DNA of 64,000 nt from Paraburkholderia caribensis (GTDB taxonomy: Bacteria > Pseudomonadota > Gammaproteobacteria > Burkholderiales > Burkholderiaceae). The DNA lies in assembly GCF_002902945.1 (NCBI RefSeq), contig NZ_CP026102.1, positions 1 to 64,000 on the forward strand, written 5' to 3'. The notes beneath the pieces were generated by a model. It had not been told where the DNA came from, ran no database searches, and saw only the letters and a program-made list of their open reading frames with translations. This document shows positions 24,411 to 33,528 of this stretch, piece after piece (positions within the stretch are counted from its first letter, which is position 1; every line of letters starts with the position of its first letter). Both the position numbers and the translations under genes were made by a program.

Positions 24411-24445
24411 AAAGAGCGCAACGGCAAAACCGTTGCGCTCTTTTT
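24411..24445. terminator. Bidirectional terminator between hpnM and hpnH
   Basis: AAAGAGCGCAACGG (24411-24424) pairs perfectly with CCGTTGCGCTCTTT (24430-24443), followed by TT. It is flanked by A and T runs and separates two convergent genes. Confidence 0.92.
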
Positions 24446-24464
24446 CATGCGGCTTCGATGCGTC

Positions 24465-25622
24465 TTAATTCAACGCGGCTGCCGACGTCTGCACCTTCTT
24501 GCCCGTGCCCGCGCGCTCGATCTGTTCGAGCTTGATCTCGACGTGGCGCGAGAACACGTATTCGGCGGGGCGCGCCTTGTCGAGCGGGATGTCCTTGACG
24601 AACGCGCCCGTCGTGCGCGCACCCTTCAGGCTGACCTTCAGTGCCTTCAGCGGATGTGCGACCGTGTCCATCACGGCCGTCGCTTCGAAGCCGCAGTGGA
24701 CCATGCAGTCCGCGCACTTCTCATACTTGCCGGTCCCGTACTTGTCCCATTCGGTGGTTTCCATCAGTTCCTTGAAGGTCTTCACGTAACCTTCGCCGAC
24801 CAGATAGCACGGCTTTTGCCAGCCGAACACCGTGCGCGCCGGGTTGCCCCACGGCGTGCATTCGTAGCTCTGGTTGCCGGCCAGGAAGTCGAGGAACAGG
24901 CTCGACTGGCTGAACGACCACTTCTTGCCGTTGTTGCCGCGCTTGAAGATTTCGCGGAACAGGGTCTTGGTCTTGTCGCGGTTCAGGAAGTGCTGCTGGT
25001 CCGGGGCACGCTCATACGCATAGCCGGGCGACACCGTGATGCCGTCCACGCCGATCTCGCCGACCGTGTCGAAGAACTTCGCCACGCGCTCGGGCACGGC
25101 GTCGTTGAACAGCGTGCAGTTGATGTTCACGCGGAAACCGCGGCGCTTGGCTTCCTTGATGGCCGCGACGGCCTTGTCGTACACGCCTTCCTGCGAGACC
25201 GAGTGATCGTGCGCTTCGCGGTCGCCGTCAAGGTGCACCGACCAGACGAAGTACGGGTTCGGCTCGTAATCGTCCATCTTCTTTTCCATCAGCAGCGCGT
25301 TCGTGCACAGGTACACGAACTTCTTGCGCGCCATGATGCCCTTGACGATCTCCGGCATTTCCTTGTGCAGCAGCGGCTCGCCGCCCGCGATCGAGACCAC
25401 GGGCGCGCCGCACTCGTCGACGGCTTCGAGGCATTCCGCCAGCGACAGACGCTGGTTCAGGATGGGATCGGGATAGTCGATCTTGCCGCAGCCATTGCAG
25501 GCCAGGTTACAGCGGAACAGCGGCTCGAGCATCAGCGCGAGCGGGTAGCGTTTGTTGCCCTTCAGGTGGTTGCGCATGATGTAGGCGCCCACCCGGACTT
25601 TTTGTAGCATCGGAATAGACAA
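24465..25622 (-). CDS. hpnH: Adenosylhopane synthase HpnH (radical SAM)
   Basis: A 385-residue B-subfamily radical SAM enzyme that adds 5'-deoxyadenosine to hopene to start the bacteriohopanepolyol side chain. The cluster motif C-x3-C-x2-C is RCNLACNGC (Cys38, Cys42, Cys45). GGEPLLHKE follows near 97. C-terminal cysteines in EKCADCMVHCGFEA are typical. The start is TTG at 25620-25622, with AAGGAGG five bases upstream; an ATG four codons later is worse placed. It lies 10 bases downstream of ispH in one operon. Confidence 0.95.
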   Translation of the reverse strand: MSIPMLQKVRVGAYIMRNHLKGNKRYPLALMLEPLFRCNLACNGCGKIDYPDPILNQRLSLAECLEAVDECGAPVVSIAGGEPLLHKEMPEIVKGIMARKKFVYLCTNALLMEKKMDDYEPNPYFVWSVHLDGDREAHDHSVSQEGVYDKAVAAIKEAKRRGFRVNINCTLFNDAVPERVAKFFDTVGEIGVDGITVSPGYAYERAPDQQHFLNRDKTKTLFREIFKRGNNGKKWSFSQSSLFLDFLAGNQSYECTPWGNPARTVFGWQKPCYLVGEGYVKTFKELMETTEWDKYGTGKYEKCADCMVHCGFEATAVMDTVAHPLKALKVSLKGARTTGAFVKDIPLDKARPAEYVFSRHVEIKLEQIERAGTGKKVQTSAAALN

Positions 25623-25632
25623 ATTGTCCTCC

Positions 25633-26577
25633 TTAAACTTCGCGTGCAGCGAGTTGTTGCGTCAGTTTCGACGGCAACTTGAATTCGACTTTCTCTTCAC
25701 GTCCCGCCATCGTCGTAACGTCGACGGGGCCCAGTGCGCGTAGCGCATCGATTACGTTCTCGACCATTTCTTCCGGCGCCGAAGCGCCCGCCGTGATGCC
25801 GACCGTCTTCACGTTGGCGAACCACTCCGGCTTGACTTCGGAACCGTCGGCGACCAGAAAGCTCGGCACGCCCGTTTCGCTGCCGATCTCGCGCAGGCGA
25901 TTCGAGTTCGAGCTGTTCGTTGCGCCCACCACCAGCAGCACGTCGACCTGCGTACTCAGCTCGCGCACGGCCGCCTGGCGGTTTTGCGTTGCGTAGCAGA
26001 TGTCGCGGGTGTCCGGGCCGACGATGTCGGGGAAGCGGCGCTTCAGCGCGTCGATGATGCCGCGCGTATCGTCCACCGACAGCGTGGTCTGCGTGACATA
26101 GGCGAGCGGCGTGTCGATGGGCAGTTCCAGCTTCGCGACTTCCGCTTCGCTCTGCACGAGCAGCACCTTGCCCGGAATCTGGCCGATCGTGCCTTCCACT
26201 TCCGGATGGCCCGCATGCCCGATCAGGATCAGCGTGCGGCCCCCGCCCACGTACTGACGACCTTGCACATGAACCTTTGTCACCAGCGGGCAGGTGGCAT
26301 CGAGCACGTCGAGACCGCGCTGCTCCGCGTCGCGTTCGACGCTTTGCGCGACACCGTGGGCACTGAAAATGGCAACTGCGCCCTGCGGCACCTCGTCGAG
26401 TTCCTCGACGAAGCGCGCGCCCTTACGGCGAAGGTTATCGACCACGTGCCTGTTGTGGACGATTTCATGACGCACGTAAACCGGTGCGCCATGTTGCTGC
26501 AAAGCGCGATCGACAATCTCGATCGCCCTCACGACTCCCGCACAAAAGCCGCGGGGTTGGGCAAGGATGACTCGCAT
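25633..26577 (-). CDS. ispH: 4-hydroxy-3-methylbut-2-enyl diphosphate reductase IspH (hopanoid-linked copy)
   Basis: A 314-residue Fe-S enzyme making IPP and DMAPP, the last step of the MEP pathway. The three cluster cysteines are in PRGFCAGV (Cys12), DATCPLV (near 96) and ICYATQNRQ (near 195). His residues VRHEIVHN and SAHGV are present. The ATG at 26577 gives the canonical MRVILAQPRG start; the frame opens upstream but without similarity. It is the first gene of an ispH-hpnH pair, so precursor supply is co-transcribed with side-chain synthesis. A second housekeeping ispH is expected elsewhere, which I cannot see. Confidence 0.95.
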   Translation of the reverse strand: MRVILAQPRGFCAGVVRAIEIVDRALQQHGAPVYVRHEIVHNRHVVDNLRRKGARFVEELDEVPQGAVAIFSAHGVAQSVERDAEQRGLDVLDATCPLVTKVHVQGRQYVGGGRTLILIGHAGHPEVEGTIGQIPGKVLLVQSEAEVAKLELPIDTPLAYVTQTTLSVDDTRGIIDALKRRFPDIVGPDTRDICYATQNRQAAVRELSTQVDVLLVVGATNSSNSNRLREIGSETGVPSFLVADGSEVKPEWFANVKTVGITAGASAPEEMVENVIDALRALGPVDVTTMAGREEKVEFKLPSKLTQQLAAREV

Positions 26578-27057
26578 AGGCTGGCGAACTCCGACTGACG
26601 CGGGATTCCGGGCAGATCGGTAAAAACGACCTGTTCGCCGCGTCTGTATATTAGTTGATGTCTTAAATCCGACGGAAGTCGATACTCGAGACCAAACGCG
26701 CATTCTAACGCTATCGCTGTCGGTTTGCTTTTCAGGCGTCCCGTACTGTGGCGTTTGCGCGGCGGCGGGCGTGGCAAAAATGACTCGCTGCGCCCGTCGG
26801 CGGGAACCCTTAAACTATTGGGCTTTGTTGCGCCGACGCATCGCCTGCGGTTTCCGGCCTGCATCCATGGAATTTTCTGCGGCGTCTTTCGTCGGCGGCG
26901 CATTCTTGAACGTATCGAAAACGCGGTCTATCACATATTCGATGGCCGGCTAGTGCTCGATTTCCACGATTGGCGCAGCGTCGCAGGTGTTGCCGGCGCG
27001 CCGCGTCCGTCGCCGCGCCCTGGAGACGCAGCGCGCGGCTTTCATAGAGGGCTATGC
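26578..27057. other. Divergent promoter region between ispH and hpnB
   Basis: About 480 bases. An AT-rich part at 26645-26675, read on the minus strand, contains CTAATATACAG, a possible -10 for ispH. The rest is GC-rich and shows no supported gene, although the hpnB frame stays open through it. Confidence 0.45.
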
Positions 27058-28236
27058 ATGATTGCGGCGGTTCTGTTTCTGGTGGCGTGTCTGTCGCTGT
27101 TGATCTGGTGTGTGCTGCTGTTCGCGCGCGGCGGCTTCTGGCGCGCGCAGCCTGCCGCGCCGCTCGCGCCCGAGACGCGCGACGCATGGCCGGGCGTCGC
27201 CGCCGTCGTCCCGGCGCGCAATGAAGCGGACGTGATCGCGCGCGCCGTCACGTCGCTGCTCGAGCAGGACTATCCGGGCGAATTTCACGTGATCGTCGTC
27301 GACGATCACAGCACCGACGGCACCGCCGACGCCGCCCGCGCCGCCGCGCTCGCGCTGCGGTGCCCGGACCGGCTCACGGTAATCAGCGCGAAGCCGCTGC
27401 CTGCGGGCTGGTCGGGCAAGGTCTGGGCGCAGTCGCAGGGTATCGAGGCGGCGCGCTCGCTCGGTTACGCGCCGGAATACCTGCTGCTCACCGACGCCGA
27501 CATCGGCCATCCGTCCGACGCGCTGACGCAGCTCGTGATGCGCGCCGACGCCGAAAAGCGCGACCTCGTCTCGCTGATGGTGCGGCTGCGCTGCGACTCG
27601 TTCTGGGAAAAGGCGCTGATTCCCGCCTTCGTGTTCTTCTTCGCGAAGCTGTATCCGTTCGCGTGGGTCAACAACCCGCGCAATCGCACGGCGGGCGCGG
27701 CGGGCGGCTGCATGCTGGTGCGCCGTACCGCGCTGGAAGAAGCGGGCGGCATCGAATCGATCCGCGCCGAACTGATCGACGATTGCAGCCTCGCCGCCCG
27801 CATCAAGCATCGCGGCCAGGGGCGTCACCCGATCCGCCTCGATGTGGCGGCGCGCAGCGTCTCGCTGCGCCCGTACGACAGCTGGCGCGAGATCTGGAAC
27901 ATGATCGCGCGCACCGCGTTCACGCAGCTGCGCTACTCGGCGTGGTTGCTGGCGGGCACCTTGCTCGGCATGACCATCATCTACCTCGCGCCGCCCGTCG
28001 TCGCCATCGTGCTCGGGCCGAAAGGCTGGCCCGCGTGGCTCGCGTGGGCCGCCATGTGCTGCGCCTACGCACCGATGTTGCGCTACTACCAGCGCTCGCC
28101 GCTGTGGGCGCCGTTCCTGCCGCTCATCGCGCTGTTCTATGTCAGCGCGACGTTCGGCTCGGCCGTGCGCTACTGGCGCGGCAAGGGCGGTCAATGGAAG
28201 GCGCGCGTGCAGGCGCCCGCCGGGACCAATCAATGA
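27058..28236 (+). CDS. hpnB: Hopene-associated glycosyltransferase HpnB
   Basis: A 392-residue membrane-anchored family 2 glycosyltransferase. TM1 is at residues 3-23. The GT-A core has VAAVVPARNEADVIARAV, VVDDHSTDGTADAA and LLLTDADIGHP (metal-binding DxD-type). PLPAGWSGKVWAQSQG is typical of HpnB. Two or three TM helices close the C-terminus (about 295-370). The donor and acceptor of HpnB are not established; it is assigned by similarity and by context. The ATG at 27058 follows AGAGGG. It overlaps the next gene by ATGA. Confidence 0.88.
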   Translation: MIAAVLFLVACLSLLIWCVLLFARGGFWRAQPAAPLAPETRDAWPGVAAVVPARNEADVIARAVTSLLEQDYPGEFHVIVVDDHSTDGTADAARAAALALRCPDRLTVISAKPLPAGWSGKVWAQSQGIEAARSLGYAPEYLLLTDADIGHPSDALTQLVMRADAEKRDLVSLMVRLRCDSFWEKALIPAFVFFFAKLYPFAWVNNPRNRTAGAAGGCMLVRRTALEEAGGIESIRAELIDDCSLAARIKHRGQGRHPIRLDVAARSVSLRPYDSWREIWNMIARTAFTQLRYSAWLLAGTLLGMTIIYLAPPVVAIVLGPKGWPAWLAWAAMCCAYAPMLRYYQRSPLWAPFLPLIALFYVSATFGSAVRYWRGKGGQWKARVQAPAGTNQ

Positions 28237-28904
28237 AGCGGCTCGTGTGCCTGAGCGTCGTCGCACTCGGCCTGATGCAGGGCGCGTTGGCCGACGATCA
28301 GACCCGCCAGGACCGCACGTCAGACTATCTGCGCCAGAAGTTCGGCCTCGCGAAGGAGAAGGCCGAGCAGATCTCGAACGCTGTGCGCGTCGCCTCCGAG
28401 AAGTACGCGCTGCCGCCCGCGCTGATTCTCGCGATCATCTCGATCGAATCGCGCTTCAAGGAAAAGGCCAGGGGCGGCAACGGCGCGACCGGGCTGATGC
28501 AGGTCGTGCCCGGCGCGCACAAGCGCATGCTGAAAGACGTGAAGGATCTGACCGATCCGGAGACCAATATCGAGGTCGGTTCCGCGATTCTGTACGGCTA
28601 CATGAAATCGGCGGGCGGCGATCTGAATGCCGCGTTGAAGAGCTATGGCGGGTCGCAGGCGTATGCGGAGAAGGTCAATGGCCGCGTGAAGACGTTTGCG
28701 GAAGTCGTCAATGCGGATGCCGGCGCGGCATCGGGCGCGGACCAGCCGCTGCCGTCGCGCGACGGCGGATGCGACGCGCGCTACACGTCGCTTTGTATCG
28801 GGCCCGTCGTCTACGTCAGTCCCATCGAACCAGCTGCGAGCAGCCCAAGCGTGTCGCAGCGCGCGACCAGTCTGCTCAATTCGTTGCTGCCGCTGTCGCA
28901 TTGA
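28233..28904 (+). CDS. Exported lytic transglycosylase (SLT family)
   Basis: A 223-residue peptidoglycan-cleaving enzyme. A signal peptide (MKRLVCLSVVALGLMQGALA) precedes the SLT domain, with the catalytic Glu in IISIESRFKEKARGGNGATGLMQVVPG near residues 70-95, and LKSYGGSQAYAEKV near 135. The C-terminal 70 residues are low complexity with two Cys (GGCDARYTSLC) that could form a disulfide. It is translationally coupled to hpnB by a four-base overlap, which places cell-wall remodelling in the hopanoid region. Confidence 0.9.
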   Translation: MKRLVCLSVVALGLMQGALADDQTRQDRTSDYLRQKFGLAKEKAEQISNAVRVASEKYALPPALILAIISIESRFKEKARGGNGATGLMQVVPGAHKRMLKDVKDLTDPETNIEVGSAILYGYMKSAGGDLNAALKSYGGSQAYAEKVNGRVKTFAEVVNADAGAASGADQPLPSRDGGCDARYTSLCIGPVVYVSPIEPAASSPSVSQRATSLLNSLLPLSH

Positions 28905-28929
28905 ACGGCGCGCGACGGCGGCGCGCCGT
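28905..28929. terminator. GC-rich hairpin between convergent genes
   Basis: ACGGCGCGC (28905-28913) pairs with GCGCGCCGT (28921-28929). No T-run follows, so termination is uncertain. Confidence 0.4.
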
Positions 28930-28935
28930 CGAAGA

Positions 28936-29451
28936 TCACTTCTGCGTCAGCATCATGTACATCTGGATGACCGTCTCCGGCGAGAACTGGAACGGCACCC
29001 AGCCATGCCCCGTATGGCGCATCACGAGCAGACGGTCGCCGTTCGACTGCTTCTGCACCGCCATGGCCGGGTTCTTCGTCGATACGAAACGCCAGCCGGC
29101 GGGCAGGTTCGGCGGGACTTCGGGCTGCATCGACGCGCGCGCGTTCGACAGTTCTTCGATCAGCTGACCCAGTTGCAGCGGATGCAGCGTGACCGACTTG
29201 CCGCCAATGGTCATCGTGATTTCGTTCTGGCTCGGGCGCTCGATATGCAACGTCGGCTTTTCTGCCGCGGCTTCCTGCGTTTGCGGTTCTGCCGGCGCTG
29301 CCTCGGCGGCCGTGTCCTGCGCGGCCTCCTCTGCGCCGTTCACATGCTGATCGGTCGTGGTCGCGGCCTCGGCCTCGCGCGAAGCCGTGACAACCTGAAT
29401 GAGCCGATCGACGCCCATTTCGAGTGCGCCAATCTGTTCCTTTAGATTCAT
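28936..29451 (-). CDS. Conserved protein of unknown function
   Basis: A 171-residue soluble protein. Residues 1-25 are amphipathic helix (MNLKEQIGALEMGVDRLIQV). Residues 28-68 are Ala/Glu-rich and probably disordered. The C-terminal 100 residues form a compact domain (EITMTIGGKSVTLHPLQLGQLIEEL, LPAGWRFVSTKNP, LLVMRHTGHGWVPFQFSPETVIQMY). I do not recognise a named family. It is downstream of hpnA on the same strand, 140 bases apart, so it may be co-transcribed, and it converges with the transglycosylase gene. Confidence 0.75.
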   Translation of the reverse strand: MNLKEQIGALEMGVDRLIQVVTASREAEAATTTDQHVNGAEEAAQDTAAEAAPAEPQTQEAAAEKPTLHIERPSQNEITMTIGGKSVTLHPLQLGQLIEELSNARASMQPEVPPNLPAGWRFVSTKNPAMAVQKQSNGDRLLVMRHTGHGWVPFQFSPETVIQMYMMLTQK

Positions 29452-29593
29452 GCGTAGTTCTCTGGTAAGACCCGCGATTTTACCTTCTGCACGCGGGCGG
29501 TAGCCTTCGTGCCAGCATGGCGAGTTGTAACAAAGCGTGTGCAGGTCACGCGCGAGCCGCGATCCAGTGCGCTCGCCGCCATGTGCCCGGACG

Positions 29594-30604
29594 TCACGCT
29601 TTCAGGTAGCCCGCTTCGCGAAACCACTCGAGTGCATCCCGCAAGCCTTCGCGGTACGGCCGAGCGCGGTAGCCGAGTTCGCGCTCCGCTTTCGCCGACG
29701 TGAAGTACATCTTGTTCTTCGACATCTTCAGGCCGTCGACGGTGACGAACGGCTCGCGCTTCGTGAACTTCGCGACGGCTTCCGCGCCCATCGCGAGCGG
29801 ATACAGCGGCCAGCGCGGCAGCGCGATGGTCGGCGCCTTGCGTCCGACGATGCCGGCGATATCCGCGAGCATCTGCTGCAGCGGCAGATTCTCGCCGCCG
29901 AGAATGTAGCGCTCGCCGATCTTGCCGCGTTCGAGCGCGAGGAAGTGACCCATCGCGACGTCGTCGACGTGCACCAGGTTCAGCCCCGTATCGACGAACG
30001 CGGGAATCTTGCCGAGCGCCGCCTCGACGATGATGCGGCCCGTCGGCGTGGGCTTCACGTCGCGCGGGCCGATGGGCGTCGACGGATTGACGATCACGGC
30101 GGGCAGGCCGTCGTTCGCGATCATCCGCTCGACAGCACGCTCCGCGAGCACCTTGCTGCGCTTGTACACGCCGATCGCCTGCTGTGGCGTCATCGGCGAG
30201 GTTTCGTCGACCGACGCGCCCGAGCCCGTCACCTTCAGCGTCGCGACGCTGCTCGTGTACACGATGCGCTCGACGCCTTCCTTCAGCGCGGCGCGCATCG
30301 TCGCTTCCGTGCCTTCGAGATTCGAACGTTCGATTTCGAGCGGGTCCGGCGCCCACAGCCGGTAATCGGCGGCGACGTGCAGCAGATAGCGCACGCCGCG
30401 CAGCGCGGCGCGCATCGACGCCTCGTCGCGCATATCGCCGACCGCGATCTCGGCATCGAGCGATTCGACGTTGCGGCGCGGGCTGGTCGGACGCACGAGC
30501 ACGCGCACGGCGAAGCCCTTTTGCTGCGCGATGCGCGCGACGGCCGAGCCGACGAAGCCGGATGCGCCGGTGACGAGTACGAGATCGCGAGTCTGATCGG
30601 TCAT
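29594..30604 (-). CDS. hpnA: Hopanoid-associated sugar epimerase HpnA (NAD-dependent SDR)
   Basis: A 336-residue extended short-chain dehydrogenase of the dihydroflavonol reductase type. The NAD(P)-binding GASGFVGSAVA is at residues 14-24. The catalytic Ser..Tyr-x3-Lys set is YTSS near 128 and GVYKRSK near 157. NPSTPIGPRDVKPTPTG follows. HpnA proteins are defined by co-occurrence with squalene-hopene cyclase and are thought to modify the hopanoid sugar head. It is divergent from the acylphosphatase gene. Confidence 0.9.
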   Translation of the reverse strand: MTDQTRDLVLVTGASGFVGSAVARIAQQKGFAVRVLVRPTSPRRNVESLDAEIAVGDMRDEASMRAALRGVRYLLHVAADYRLWAPDPLEIERSNLEGTEATMRAALKEGVERIVYTSSVATLKVTGSGASVDETSPMTPQQAIGVYKRSKVLAERAVERMIANDGLPAVIVNPSTPIGPRDVKPTPTGRIIVEAALGKIPAFVDTGLNLVHVDDVAMGHFLALERGKIGERYILGGENLPLQQMLADIAGIVGRKAPTIALPRWPLYPLAMGAEAVAKFTKREPFVTVDGLKMSKNKMYFTSAKAERELGYRARPYREGLRDALEWFREAGYLKA

Positions 30605-30770
30605 TGCTTGGCGTGCGTGGTTGAAGGGTTGCAGAGGTCGGATTGTACGTGCTGCCGATCGGGCGCGCCGTGCTCGCGGGCTTCGCGTGTCGAGGCGTGC
30701 GCGAGCAAAGCGCGCGCGGCGCGACTAGAATGCCCGCGTAAACTCATGAAGGCATAAAGGAGGGAAGAGC

Positions 30771-31067
30771 ATGTCCGGCACGGATCTCGATTCGCGGATC
30801 GAAACGTATTACGTGCGGGTGCGCGGCATGGTGCAGGGCGTTGGCTTTCGTCACGCGACGGTCCGCCAGGCGCATGCGCTGGGAATCCGGGGATGGGTGG
30901 CGAATCTGGAAGACGGCACCGTCGAAGCGATGTTGCAAGGTCCGGCGAACCAGCTCGACCGGATGCTGTCCTGGCTGCGTCACGGTCCGCCAATGGCGCG
31001 CGTGACCGAGGTTACCCACGAAGAGCGCGCCAGCGACAAACGTTTCGAGCGCTTCGAACAGCACTGA
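30771..31067 (+). CDS. acyP: Acylphosphatase
   Basis: A 98-residue alpha/beta sandwich enzyme hydrolysing acyl phosphates. The signature VRGMVQGVGFRHATVRQA contains the phosphate-binding loop and catalytic Arg, and GWVANLEDGTVEA contains the catalytic Asn. The ATG at 30771 follows GGAGGGAAGAGC. Upstream, GACTAGAATGCCC at 30723-30735 looks like an extended -10 region. It stands alone between divergent hpnA and convergent egtD. Confidence 0.95.
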   Translation: MSGTDLDSRIETYYVRVRGMVQGVGFRHATVRQAHALGIRGWVANLEDGTVEAMLQGPANQLDRMLSWLRHGPPMARVTEVTHEERASDKRFERFEQH

Positions 31068-31081
31068 AACAAGCGGCTTGT

Positions 31082-31112
31082 AAAAAGCGCGCGGGCGTGA
31101 GCCTCGCGCGCT
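31082..31112. terminator. Hairpin terminator between acyP and egtD
   Basis: AGCGCGCG (31086-31093) pairs with CGCGCGCT (31105-31112). On the minus strand the stem is followed by TTTTTA, so it fits the end of egtD. Confidence 0.75.
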
Positions 31113-31146
31113 GCTTGTTGCTCACATCGACATCACGCGACGCCCG

Positions 31147-32127
31147 TCAACGCGCCACCAGCAGGCTTTCGGCAAAGCCCCAGTCGCGCTCGATCCATTG
31201 ATGACTGCACGTGAAGCCCGCGTCGCCGGCGATCGCATGCAGCTCTTCCGGACGATACTTGTGGCTGCTCTCCGTCCAGATCGTCTCGCCTTCCTGTAGC
31301 TCCGCGCTCAGCCTCGCCGCACGCACCTGCGCGCTGACGCGCCGCTTCGCGCGCAGATGCATTTCGACGCTGCGCACGTCCGGATTGAAGCGCGCGACGT
31401 GTTCGAACGCGTCGAGCGGAAAATCGCCGTCCAGCTCACGGTTGATCCGTGCGAGCAGATTCAGATTGAACGCAGCCGTCACGCCGATGGGATCGTCGTA
31501 CGCGGCGATCAGCACGGGCACGGGCTTTTCGAGGTCGGTGCCGAGCAACAGCGCATCGCCGGGCGCCAGCATGTTGCGGATGTCGCGTAGAAAACGCGTG
31601 GCCGCGAGCCGCCCGAAATTGCCGATGGTGCTGCCGAGAAACAGCACGAGCAGTGGCTCGTCCTTCGCGCGACGCTTGCTCACTTCAGCAAGCCCCGCGA
31701 GATAGTCGCGCTCATAGCCGACGATCGAAATGCGCTCGATATCGCCCAGTTCGCGGCGACACAATTGCAATGCGGTGCGCGAAATTTCAATCGGACTGTA
31801 AGTAGTGGGGCGCTTTTTACAGAGCGCTTCGAGGATGCGGCGCGTCTTGCGGCCGCTGCCGCTGCCCAGTTCCGCGACGATCGCGTCGTGCGGCAACTGC
31901 GCGACGATATCGCCCGCGTGCCTCGCGAGCAGACGTTCTTCGGCGCGCGTGACGCCGTACTCGGGCAGCGCGGTGATCACTTCGAACAGCGCCGAACCCA
32001 CTTCGTCGTAAAGATACTTCGACGGCAATTCCTTCTGTGGCTGTTTGCTGAGGCCAGCGCGAACGGCGGCGGCGAACTCCGGCGATACGTCATGCGACAG
32101 ATGTTGCGATACGGCTGGCTGAGTCAT
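31147..32127 (-). CDS. egtD: L-histidine N-alpha-methyltransferase EgtD
   Basis: A 326-residue SAM-dependent methyltransferase that trimethylates histidine to hercynine in ergothioneine synthesis. The family marks are LPSKYLYDEVGSALFE near 38, LPEYGVTRAEERLL near 55, VAELGSGSGRKTRRIL (SAM loop) near 85 and LFLGSTIGNF near 165, ending SSHKYRPEEL. The partner sulfoxide synthase EgtB is usually next to EgtD in proteobacteria, but no such gene is adjacent here. EgtB may be elsewhere, or the product may be hercynine only. Confidence 0.93.
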   Translation of the reverse strand: MTQPAVSQHLSHDVSPEFAAAVRAGLSKQPQKELPSKYLYDEVGSALFEVITALPEYGVTRAEERLLARHAGDIVAQLPHDAIVAELGSGSGRKTRRILEALCKKRPTTYSPIEISRTALQLCRRELGDIERISIVGYERDYLAGLAEVSKRRAKDEPLLVLFLGSTIGNFGRLAATRFLRDIRNMLAPGDALLLGTDLEKPVPVLIAAYDDPIGVTAAFNLNLLARINRELDGDFPLDAFEHVARFNPDVRSVEMHLRAKRRVSAQVRAARLSAELQEGETIWTESSHKYRPEELHAIAGDAGFTCSHQWIERDWGFAESLLVAR

Positions 32128-32597
32128 GTTGGCTCCGTGTTGTCTCGTTCCAGTGATGACTTGCGGACTGCGGAAGAGCGAATGCGTTGGAGTGAGTGGA
32201 CCGGCAAGCGTTCAAGCGTGAGCGCGTTCGATGACGGGCGCATGTCTGCGTACGGACGCGTGATCGCGGCAGCTGACGGAAAGCCGGGCGGGCGCGGACA
32301 TGAACGGAAGCAAGAAGCAGGCTAAAAACGGCAGTCTCGTGTTTCCGCCGATAAATCGCCGACGGCATGCGGCGTGGATATGAAACTAGTTTTTATAGTG
32401 CATCGGGCGTGAATATGCACGGACGCAATGTGGCGGAAAAGGACGGACCCTTCCCGCACTACCGCTAGAATGCGCGCTTCGCGCGATGAAGCGGGCTTCA
32501 TATCGGGCAACGCTTGCGGCGCGCTGTTAAAACAAGATTTAACAATGGACGACACATCTCGCGGCATCGCGCCCGCCCTCCCGCAGCGGACCGGCCG
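32128..32597. other. Divergent intergenic region between egtD and rarD
   Basis: About 470 bases. It contains a 10-base palindrome AAACTAGTTT (32383-32392) next to TTTATAGTG, which reads CACTATAAA on the minus strand and may be the egtD -10. CCGCTAGAATGCGC at 32461-32474 looks like a plus-strand -10 for rarD. No gene is supported. Confidence 0.45.
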
Positions 32598-33488
32598 ATG
32601 AACGCCTATCAACCGGGACGCGGCATCGCGTTGTCCGTGAGCGCATCGACGCTTTTTGCCTTGATGTCGGTGTACGCAAAGCTGCTCACGCCATTGACGG
32701 GGCTCGATATCTTCGCGTGGCGCGTGATCTGGACCGTGCCGGGCGCTTTCGCGCTGATCGCGCTGCGTTCGCGGCTGCCGGAACTCAAGGCGCTGTCGAT
32801 GCGCGTGATCCGCGAGCCGCGCACGGCGCTGCTGCTGGCCGTCAGCGCGGCGTTGCTCGGCGCGCAACTATGGGTGTTCCTGTGGGCGCCGCTGCATGGG
32901 CGGATGCTGGAAGTATCGCTTGGCTATTTCCTGTTGCCACTGACGATGGTGCTGCTCGGCCGCTTCTACTATCACGAGCGGCTGGAGCCGTTGCAGTGGC
33001 TCGCGGTCGGGTGCGCGGCGCTCGGCGTGCTGCACGAGCTGTGGTTGACGCGCGCGTTCTCGTGGCCGACGCTGCTGGTGGCGATCGGTTATCCGCCGTA
33101 TTTTGTGTTGCGCCGCAAGATCAACGCCGATTCGCTGACGGCATTCGCGCTCGAAATGTCGCTGCTGCTGCCGTTCGCGCTCGCGATGGTGCTCCATGGC
33201 GGCTCGCTGGCGCTGCTGTCGGGCCGTCTCGACATGTGGCTGCTGTTGCTGCCGGGACTCGGCGCGCTGAGCACGATCGCGCTCGCGACCTATCTGAAAG
33301 CAAGCCGTTTGCTGCCGATGGCGCTATTCGGCATTCTCGGCTACGTCGAGCCGGTGTTGCTGGTGATCGTGTCGGTGACGCTGCTCGGCGAGTCGTTGAC
33401 GGCGCAGCAGCTTGGCACGTACGTGCCGATCTGGATCGCGGTGGCGCTGACCGGTTTGCACAGCGCAAGGCTGCTCGCGCCGCGTTGA
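32598..33488 (+). CDS. rarD: RarD-type EamA/DMT permease
   Basis: A 296-residue inner-membrane transporter with about ten helices. It begins RGIALSVSASTLFALMSVYAKLL and shows the RarD signature FAWRVIWTVP near residue 38 and WAPLHGRMLEVSLGYFLLPL near 98. The EamA fold is clear; substrate is unknown (RarD was linked to chloramphenicol sensitivity by name only). The ATG at 32598 places the first helix at the N-terminus. It converges with the DUF962 gene. Confidence 0.88.
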   Translation: MNAYQPGRGIALSVSASTLFALMSVYAKLLTPLTGLDIFAWRVIWTVPGAFALIALRSRLPELKALSMRVIREPRTALLLAVSAALLGAQLWVFLWAPLHGRMLEVSLGYFLLPLTMVLLGRFYYHERLEPLQWLAVGCAALGVLHELWLTRAFSWPTLLVAIGYPPYFVLRRKINADSLTAFALEMSLLLPFALAMVLHGGSLALLSGRLDMWLLLLPGLGALSTIALATYLKASRLLPMALFGILGYVEPVLLVIVSVTLLGESLTAQQLGTYVPIWIAVALTGLHSARLLAPR

Positions 33489-33528
33489 AAGCCGGTGAAG
33501 CCGTCGTGCGGTGTGGACGGCAGCGGCT

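Noticed and set aside
26725..27057. N-terminal extension of HpnB
   Set aside because: The frame is open but there is no similarity, and the ATG at 27058 starts directly with the first membrane helix after a ribosome-binding site.
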